The notes under the pieces were generated by a model. The model searched no databases. It was given only the letters and a program-made list of their open reading frames with translations, and was not told where the DNA came from. DNA of 18,933 nt from RUG11894 sp964344335 (GTDB lineage: Bacteria; Bacillota; Clostridia; Peptostreptococcales; Anaerovoracaceae): NCBI GenBank assembly GCA_964344335.1, contig CAYFMW010000025.1:1-18933 (forward strand). The letters are read 5' to 3'. A program made the translations under genes and the position numbers. This document shows positions 14,040-18,933 of this stretch, one piece after another. Numbering within the stretch: position 1 is the first letter of the stretch; every line of letters begins with the position of its first letter.

Positions 14040-16115
14040 CTAGGCCTCCTCTTTGCGCGCTTGCTTGGATCTGTCGGGAAAGCGCTTCTCTTTAACCGCG
14101 ACAATAACTTTGTCGATGCGCTCCTTCAATTCATCCGTCAAAGCATCGGCGCGGCGAATATCCCCGATCAGCTGCGGATCGTGCTTCTGCGCCTTGCGGA
14201 TCAGGTATTGCTGGAAGCGTCCGATTCTGTTCAGCTCGACATCTTCCATCTCGCCCTGTGTTAATGCATACATGACCATTATCTGATAGCTTACATCCAT
14301 CGGTTCGTACTGCGGCTGCTTGAGCGCCTCGCGTATGCGTTCGCCGTGATTAAGCTGCGCCTGAGTCTCGGGGTTCAAATCGGAGCCGAATTGGGCAAAT
14401 GCCGCAAGTTCGTTATATTGTGCGTATTCTATGCGCAGGGGTCCGGCCAGCTTTTGCATGGCGGGATGCTGCGCCGAGCCGCCCACGCGGGAGACGGAGA
14501 GTCCCGGATTGATGGCGGGCCTAAAACCGTTGTTGAACAGTTCCGCCTCGAGGAAAATCTGACCGTCCGTAATGGATATGACATTCGTCGGAATATATGC
14601 GGATATGTCGCCCTCCTGAGTCTCTACTATAGGCAACGCCGTAAGTGACCCCCCTCCATGCTTTTCGTCCATCCTCGCCGCCCGCTCGAGCAGACGGGAA
14701 TGCAGGAAGAATACATCGCCCGGATAAGCTTCGCGCCCCGGCGGGCGTCCCAGCAGAAGGGAAATTGTGCGATAGGCCACGGCATGCTTCGACAAGTCGT
14801 CATATATTATGAGTACATCCTCGCCCTTTTCCATCCAATATTCCGCAATGGAGCAACCGGCATATGGCGCAATGTACTGCAGAGGCGACGAGTCTGAGGC
14901 CGACGCGAAAACGATGGTGGTATAATCCATCGCTCCCTTTTCCCTTAAGCGATTCTGAATTCTGGCTACAGTCGAAGATTTCTGCCCGATTGCAACATAA
15001 ACGCATTTTACATTTTTACCCTTTTGGTTAAGAATAGCGTCGATCGCTATCGCCGTCTTTCCGGTCTGCCTGTCGCCTATTATGAGCTCTCGCTGGCCTT
15101 TCCCTATAGGCACGAGGACATCGATCGATTTGATGCCCGTCTCCAGCGACTCGTTTACTTCGCGCCTCATTATGACGGTCGGAGCCTGACGCTCGATCGG
15201 CAGGTATTCGTCGAATGCAAGATCGCCCTCCGCATCGATAGGCTGGCCTAAGGCATTTACCACGCGGCCGGACATAGCATCTCCCACGGGAACTTCCGCC
15301 ATGCGTCCGGTCAATTTGACGGGATCCCCCTCTTTTATACCCTGATCCGAACCCAGAATTACGGCGCCTACGACACTTTGTTCGAGGTTAAGCGCCATGC
15401 CGAATTCACCGTTGGAAAACTGAACCAACTCCCCGTTCATAACGCGGTCCAGGCCGTATATCTTCGCGATACCGTCGCCGACCATGACGACTGTTCCGAC
15501 ATCTTCAAATTCGGTCGTTTGAGAAAAGGCTTTAATCTGTTCTTTTATAACGGTGCTTAATTCTCCGGTTTTATTCACAAGCTGACCTCCCCGGCCCACA
15601 TGTCGCTTTAGATCGTTTAACTTGCCGCGAGCGCTGGTATCGAAAATCTTGCCATTCATCAGAATGTAAAATCCGGCAATTAAATCTTTATCGACGGAAT
15701 AAGTTACATTTACAGGCTTACCGACCTTTTCCTTCAGGAGCACCTCTATGCGGTCCTTTTCCTCCTGTTTAAGTATCGCTGCAGACTTGACGCGCGCCTC
15801 CACATGACCAAGACGCCGTTTCGCAACGCTGATAAATTCCGGCAGGATATCCGGCAAAGCGCCCATTTTATTATCCGCTAAAAGCTGTAGCAAAAAGGAC
15901 CACATGGTTACAGAGAGCTTATCCTTATAAGCCTTTTCGAGCTTTTCCTTCTTCTCCGCTCCGGCGACATCCGGTTCCTGAAGATAGTACATCCTGTCCT
16001 CGCCAAGAAGGTCGATGCTCAGCTCTTCGGCCTGATGTATATTCTCCTCCAGTTCATTCGCTTCTACGGATAATTCGAACAAGGCCTGAACATAGCGTCT
16101 CGTTAATTCCGCCAT
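14040..16115 (-). CDS. atpH-atpA: F1 ATP synthase delta and alpha subunits in one reading frame (delta-alpha fusion)
   Basis: 691 aa with no stop between the two parts. Residues 1-173 are a complete delta (OSCP) subunit: TRRYVQALFELSVEANEL at the start, LLQLLADNKMGALPDI in the middle, LIAGFYILMNGKIFDTSARGKLNDLKRH at the end. A short linker follows (about VGRGGQLVNKTGE, 173-185). Residues from about 185 to 691 are a complete alpha subunit: STVIKEQIKAFSQ, VGDGIAKIYGLD, Walker A GDRQTGKT (347-354), the arginine finger in SVSRVGGSAQ (Arg543), and a normal C-terminal helical domain. Start at 16115: GAGGT 8 nt upstream; it overlaps atpF by 13 nt. At codon 180 there is an internal GTG with GGAGGT 6 nt before it, just where a free alpha would start. 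Both a fusion and free alpha may be made. A one-base error or recent indel that removed the delta stop is the alternative. Confidence 0.9.
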   Translation of the reverse strand: MAELTRRYVQALFELSVEANELEENIHQAEELSIDLLGEDRMYYLQEPDVAGAEKKEKLEKAYKDKLSVTMWSFLLQLLADNKMGALPDILPEFISVAKRRLGHVEARVKSAAILKQEEKDRIEVLLKEKVGKPVNVTYSVDKDLIAGFYILMNGKIFDTSARGKLNDLKRHVGRGGQLVNKTGELSTVIKEQIKAFSQTTEFEDVGTVVMVGDGIAKIYGLDRVMNGELVQFSNGEFGMALNLEQSVVGAVILGSDQGIKEGDPVKLTGRMAEVPVGDAMSGRVVNALGQPIDAEGDLAFDEYLPIERQAPTVIMRREVNESLETGIKSIDVLVPIGKGQRELIIGDRQTGKTAIAIDAILNQKGKNVKCVYVAIGQKSSTVARIQNRLREKGAMDYTTIVFASASDSSPLQYIAPYAGCSIAEYWMEKGEDVLIIYDDLSKHAVAYRTISLLLGRPPGREAYPGDVFFLHSRLLERAARMDEKHGGGSLTALPIVETQEGDISAYIPTNVISITDGQIFLEAELFNNGFRPAINPGLSVSRVGGSAQHPAMQKLAGPLRIEYAQYNELAAFAQFGSDLNPETQAQLNHGERIREALKQPQYEPMDVSYQIMVMYALTQGEMEDVELNRIGRFQQYLIRKAQKHDPQLIGDIRRADALTDELKERIDKVIVAVKEKRFPDRSKQARKEEA
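15576..15590 (-). promoter_or_regulatory. Internal ribosome binding site and GTG start for the alpha subunit
   Basis: Minus strand: GGAGGT (15590-15585), spacer CAGCTT, then GTG (15578-15576), in frame with the alpha part. One base into the GTG, in the +1 frame, is a TGA (15577-15575), forming the GTGA stop/start overlap common in operons. So an ancestral delta in the +1 frame would have ended here and alpha begun here. In the present sequence delta reads straight through in the alpha frame. Confidence 0.7.
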
Positions 16116-16678
16116 GATGTTACCTCTAACTTTTTAAGACCCTCTTCAAACTCATCCTCGAGTGCCTCTTTGCTGACGGAGTCTTTAAGCGTGCTTTCAG
16201 CCAAAAGAGCCGAAAGCTCGAGAACATAATCTTTTGCATTGCGCTGAAGCAGCAGCCGCTCCGTCTCCAGAGATTTTTTGGCATCGGCCTTAAGTTTTTC
16301 AACTTCTTCCCTGCCCTTGGCGACTATTTGCCTCTTTTCTTCCTCCGCTTCCGCTCTTGCCGCTTGGATTAAGCGTTGGCGCTCCGCATCTATGCCGGAA
16401 AGCTTATCTTCGTAACTCGCAATGAGAGCTTGAGCTTCCTTTTCTCTTGCCTCCGCTTCTTTGAATCGACCCTCGATACTTTCAGTCCTCTTGGCCAAAG
16501 TATTCTTTACGGGTTTGTACAAAAGTATAAACAGAACTGCAAATAAAATAACGATGTTAATAATCTGAATAACAACGCTGATCAAAGTCTGCTCGTCCAA
16601 AGCAAAGACGCGTCCTTCCGGAAGCTCTTGCGATGCCTTATTAAAATATGACAAGAAATATAATATATTTCCTTTCAT
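16103..16678 (-). CDS. atpF: F0 ATP synthase b subunit
   Basis: 191 aa from ATG 16678. An ATG seven codons earlier (16699) is open too, but AAGGAGGT at 16683-16690 lies just before 16678 and none precedes 16699. A membrane helix LISVVIQIINIVILFAVLFILLYKPV (about 32-57) is followed by a long charged coiled coil (about 58-185, rich in Glu, Ala, Lys and Arg, e.g. RFKEAEAREKEAQALIASYEDKL) that forms the peripheral stalk. The N-terminal stretch before the helix (KGNILYFLSYFNKASQELPEG) is longer than usual. The 3' end overlaps the delta-alpha start by 13 nt. Confidence 0.93.
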   Translation of the reverse strand: MKGNILYFLSYFNKASQELPEGRVFALDEQTLISVVIQIINIVILFAVLFILLYKPVKNTLAKRTESIEGRFKEAEAREKEAQALIASYEDKLSGIDAERQRLIQAARAEAEEEKRQIVAKGREEVEKLKADAKKSLETERLLLQRNAKDYVLELSALLAESTLKDSVSKEALEDEFEEGLKKLEVTSWRN

Positions 16679-16682
16679 AAGG

Positions 16683-16690
16683 ACCTCCTT
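16683..16690 (-). promoter_or_regulatory. Shine-Dalgarno that sets the atpF start
   Basis: AAGGAGGT on the minus strand, with GGAGG 5 nt before ATG 16678. The alternative ATG at 16699 is only 7 nt after the atpE stop codon and lacks such a site. Confidence 0.75.
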
Positions 16691-16705
16691 CCCGCTCATC
16701 GAAGC

Positions 16706-16981
16706 TTATAAAAGCTCAATAAAGCGATTTACCAGGGGGTTGGCAAAAAGCAGAATAATCGCAATCAAGAGGCCGTAAATACCGGAGGTTTCCCCCATGG
16801 CAAGGCCTATAAACATGGTCGAGCGAATATCGTCAGACGCTTCGGGCTGTCTGGCTATGGCCTCCATAGCCGTCGATACGACCTTGCCCTGACCGAAAGT
16901 TGTAAAAAGTCCGTTTAGCAGAGCAATTGCCGCTCCGATTTGCGCCGCCGCCATGACAATAGCTAAAGATTGTAGTCCCAT
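16706..16981 (-). CDS. atpE: F0 ATP synthase c subunit (rotor ring), sodium-type ligands
   Basis: 91 aa, two membrane helices (about 5-32 and 54-88) joined by the polar loop ARQPEAS. The ion-binding carboxylate is Glu64 in GLAMGETSGIY. Gln31 (FGQG) aligns with Gln32 of the sodium-translocating Ilyobacter c subunit, counting 12 residues to the conserved ARQP, and Thr65 follows the Glu where the sodium enzymes have Ser or Thr. So the signature Gln...Glu-Ser/Thr is present and Na+ coupling is likely (inference). The glycine motif of helix 1, GxGxGxG in most c subunits, reads GLFTTFG (24-30), with Phe26 and Thr28 replacing Gly. GAGGAGG lies before ATG 16981. Confidence 0.95.
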   Translation of the reverse strand: MGLQSLAIVMAAAQIGAAIALLNGLFTTFGQGKVVSTAMEAIARQPEASDDIRSTMFIGLAMGETSGIYGLLIAIILLFANPLVNRFIELL

Positions 16982-17022
16982 AGTTCCTCCTCAGATTAGT
17001 AATATTATTCCTCTTTATAACA

Positions 17023-17706
17023 TTAATTGTCCGCTGCACCTTTTATGTAGGACAGCGAAATAATAACGAAAATGTAGGCCTGCAGCAAACCGAAAAAGAT
17101 ATCGAATATAAAATGCAGCAGAACCGGTACGCCGACGGTCGTCCACCGGGGCATCAATGCGTGGTACATCATAATAATGATGGTACCTGAAAGCATATTG
17201 CCGAATAAGCGAAACGATAGTGAAATCGCCTTTGCAAATTCCCCGAAAATATTCACGGGCAGGAAAATCCAAATGGGTTCGAGCAAGGATTTAAAATACG
17301 CTTTCGGGCCGCTGAATCTAATGCCCAGAACAACCATCAAAATAAAGCTTACTAAAGCGAGCGCAAAGGTCGTCGCCCAATCCGCCGTCGGCGCTCTCAA
17401 TCCGAAGATGCTGATGAGTGCGGATGCGACGAGAAAGGCGGCGACGGCAAAAAACCACGGCGCTATAAAGCGCAATTTGGGGCCGACGGTAGTCGTCACG
17501 AAATTGTCAAAAGTCTCCACCGGGATTTCTATGATATTCTGAATACCCCTCGGGATTAAAGCTGCTTTTGCCATCACAATGCGGGCAATAACGGCTAAGA
17601 TAATCAAAATTCCCATGATAATCCATGTGTTGACAATTGTTTCGGTTATCCAGATTTCTATGCCGAAAATTTCGATAACCGCGAGGTTCGAAATGTTGAA
17701 ATCCAA
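17023..17706 (-). CDS. atpB: F0 ATP synthase a subunit
   Basis: 227 aa, polytopic. The essential arginine lies in SLSFRLFGNMLSG (Arg166) and the last helix has FGLLQAYIFVIISLSYI (Gln209). It forms the ion half-channels against the c ring. Length is typical of short clostridial a subunits. The start codon is TTG at 17706, with AAGGGG about 8 nt upstream; no in-frame ATG lies nearer to the expected N-terminus. It is followed by atpE after 41 nt. Confidence 0.95.
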   Translation of the reverse strand: MDFNISNLAVIEIFGIEIWITETIVNTWIIMGILIILAVIARIVMAKAALIPRGIQNIIEIPVETFDNFVTTTVGPKLRFIAPWFFAVAAFLVASALISIFGLRAPTADWATTFALALVSFILMVVLGIRFSGPKAYFKSLLEPIWIFLPVNIFGEFAKAISLSFRLFGNMLSGTIIIMMYHALMPRWTTVGVPVLLHFIFDIFFGLLQAYIFVIISLSYIKGAADN

Positions 17707-17729
17707 AACAGAGCCCCTTTCTCCGGTTA

Positions 17730-18149
17730 TTACCGGTTTTCCTCTTCATTATCCGGCCCGCTTTTATCCGGCTGCCTTTGCCGAGCGCTCTTTAAGGTTG
17801 AGTGCAGGCTGTATGTCCCGAGCTGATAGGAGAATATCCCGACGATAACTCCGAGCAGGCTGATCTGCTCCACCAGCGCGCCGACCAGCAATGCGGCAAA
17901 GGCCAGCATCAGGCGCACGAAATGGCCGAGCTGCACGGAACGGGCGGACTTTTCTCCCGAAACGACATCGTTTACTAGCCTTTCCAAAAGCAAAACCCTT
18001 ATTATGCTCGTCGCGCTTCCCAATAGCAGACCCAACAGAAACGGAACCGCCTTTTGGGAGCGATAATAAACGAGCGCGCCGACGACTGCAACAAGGGCGA
18101 TGATAATTATAACTCGCATCATGCGTTTTGCTTGTGCGGATAATTTCAT
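17730..18149 (-). CDS. atpI: ATP synthase subunit I (AtpI family)
   Basis: 139 aa membrane protein with four predicted helices (about 9-27, 34-54, 77-95, 98-115) and a charged, disordered tail. It has the AtpI pattern of a short basic N-terminus and GLLLGSATSIIRVLLL followed by FVRLMLAFAALLVGALV. AtpI proteins assist c-ring assembly or ion supply and are not part of the final enzyme. Position between atpZ and atpB is standard. The ATG at 18149 has a weak GGGAT upstream. Sequence identity in this family is low, so the call leans on place and topology. Confidence 0.85.
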   Translation of the reverse strand: MKLSAQAKRMMRVIIIIALVAVVGALVYYRSQKAVPFLLGLLLGSATSIIRVLLLERLVNDVVSGEKSARSVQLGHFVRLMLAFAALLVGALVEQISLLGVIVGIFSYQLGTYSLHSTLKSARQRQPDKSGPDNEEENR

Positions 18150-18174
18150 GATAATCCCACGCTCTTACTTATGC

Positions 18175-18456
18175 TTATAATCTGCGGGAAAAATTGATTA
18201 CAAAATGGATGGCCGATACGACCCCCAGAACAGACAGTATTATTATAAAAACCGGATGCGTTCCCAATTTACTGTCGACCCATTGGCCCGCGAATACACC
18301 GACGGCAATGCTTGCAATTATGCTCCAGGCAAGCGTAGATACCTGTACGAATGTATTCAGAGCCCTCTTTCGCTTCGCACTTTTTTGCGTCGACTCACTT
18401 TCTTTATTATGTGAATTCCGCCCGGTCTGCGATCTTTCCTGTTCAGTATTGCTCAT
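18175..18456 (-). CDS. atpZ: AtpZ family protein, first gene of the ATP synthase operon
   Basis: 93 aa. A hydrophilic N-terminus (1-35) is followed by two membrane helices (about 38-58 and 67-88). The conserved loop GVFAGQWVDSKLGTHPVF sits between them, as in AtpZ/AtpI-like proteins (putative F0F1 subunit, PF09527 type). These small proteins pair with AtpI and have been linked to Mg2+/Ca2+ supply or c-ring assembly in alkaliphilic bacilli. Start ATG 18456 has a poor ribosome binding site. It is the first gene after the operon promoter at 18530-18558. Confidence 0.88.
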   Translation of the reverse strand: MSNTEQERSQTGRNSHNKESESTQKSAKRKRALNTFVQVSTLAWSIIASIAVGVFAGQWVDSKLGTHPVFIIILSVLGVVSAIHFVINFSRRL

Positions 18457-18529
18457 GGTTTTAATGTCTTAATTTTTCCCTAAATCTATCAAAACCAAGC
18501 CTTGAGTGGCAGTTTTGTACATCGTTTCA

Positions 18530-18558
18530 ATTTAACATGTATCGTCCGTCGATGTCAA
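18530..18558 (-). promoter_or_regulatory. Sigma-A-type promoter of the ATP synthase operon
   Basis: On the minus strand TTGACA (18558-18553) is separated by 17 nt from TTAAAT (18535-18530). The -35 is perfect and the -10 is moderate. It lies about 75 nt before the atpZ ATG and 30 nt after the stop of the ABC gene. Confidence 0.7.
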
Positions 18559-18587
18559 CTTTTGAAATGCTTTTGGGAAAAATGTTT

Positions 18588-18933
18588 CTATGCCTGTCCT
18601 GCATGGTACATCTCGGCATAGTAACCGTCCTTTTCGAGCAATTCGCGATGTGTTCCGACTTCCACAATGCTGCCGCTGTCCATGACGATAATCCTGTCGG
18701 CGTCCTGGATTGTGGAAAGCCTGTGCGCTATTATAAAGCCGGTGGCATTGGATGCAAGCTCCTTTAGTCCGTGTTGAATCAGCAACTCGGTACGGGTATC
18801 CACCGAAGATGTGGCTTCGTCCAAAATAATTATGGGGGCCTTTTTAATCATTGCCCTGGCTATAGTCAGCAGCTGAATTTCTCCCTGACTCAGGTTCGAA
18901 GCCCCTTCGCTTAAAACGGTATCGTAAGCGTCG
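18588..18933 (-). CDS. ABC exporter ATP-binding domain, C-terminal end (partial, runs off the window)
   Basis: The last 115 codons of a gene that continues past the window end. Visible motifs, in order: the ABC signature NLSQGEIQLLTIARA, the Walker B IIILDEATSSVDTRTE with the D-loop, and the H-loop IIAHRLSTIQDADRIIVMDSGSIVEVGTH. This pattern is that of the nucleotide-binding domain of a type I exporter with fused membrane domain (MdlB/LmrA-like, multidrug or lipid export), which ends soon after the H-loop as here (YAEMYHAGQA-stop). Membrane domains are outside the window, so the substrate is unknown. Confidence 0.93.
   Translation of the reverse strand, partial: DAYDTVLSEGASNLSQGEIQLLTIARAMIKKAPIIILDEATSSVDTRTELLIQHGLKELASNATGFIIAHRLSTIQDADRIIVMDSGSIVEVGTHRELLEKDGYYAEMYHAGQA

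Noticed and set aside
16679..16699. atpF start at ATG 16699
   Set aside because: No ribosome binding site, while AAGGAGGT sits correctly before ATG 16678.
1..18933. CRISPR arrays, tRNA or rRNA genes, insertion sequences, phage genes
   Set aside because: No regularly spaced repeats, no cloverleaf or rRNA-like sequence, no transposase or integrase motifs seen on either strand.

Overview
The window looks like a chromosomal segment of an anaerobic, low-to-mid GC member of the Bacillota, most likely class Clostridia. The reasons are the gene content (2-hydroxyacyl-CoA dehydratase-type activase, S-layer-homology protein, DUF5662 and DUF4430 proteins), strong GGAGG ribosome binding sites, and an atpZ-atpI-atpB-E-F-H-A-G-D-C operon. 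A run of exactly 100 N at 8493-8592 marks a scaffold gap, so this is probably a draft or metagenome-derived assembly. Single-base and junction oddities must be read with that in mind.

Layout. (1) 1-4006, minus strand: a large two-domain ATP-dependent activase (996 aa) and, overlapping its 3' end by 11 nt, the separate and truncated C-terminal half of the same protein family. The two pieces are usually one chain of about 1400 aa. (2) 4007-4145: divergent control region with nested palindromes and a clear extended -10. (3) 4146-7286, plus strand: a two-TM protein with a TPM-like domain, then a trkA gene that has lost about 160 codons and its frame at one junction, then trkH with an altered third filter motif. 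(4) 7301-9690, minus strand: a cobalamin riboswitch with its own intrinsic terminator. It precedes an S-layer-homology (SLH) surface protein, broken by the N gap, and a membrane-anchored DUF4430 (transcobalamin-C-terminal-like) protein. This reads as a vitamin-B12-repressed surface capture module. (5) 9716-11235, minus strand: GIY-YIG protein, DUF3592-like membrane protein and DUF5662 protein, which probably form a read-through tail of the ATP synthase operon. (6) 11261-18456, minus strand: the complete F-type ATP synthase operon with a good promoter at 18530-18558. (7) 18588-18933: the C-terminal end of an ABC exporter.

The most striking observation is in the ATP synthase operon. The delta and alpha subunits are encoded by one uninterrupted 691-codon reading frame. 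Exactly at the delta/alpha boundary the frame contains a good Shine-Dalgarno sequence (GGAGGT) and a GTG codon, at the place where a free alpha subunit would start. The gene could therefore make both a delta-alpha fusion and free alpha, which would fit an F1 that needs one delta and three alphas. The alternative is a one-base change, or sequence error, that destroyed a GTGA stop/start overlap. The c subunit carries sodium-type ligands (Gln31, Glu64, Thr65) but a degenerate glycine motif, and the beta subunit has an insertion in its N-terminal crown barrel.
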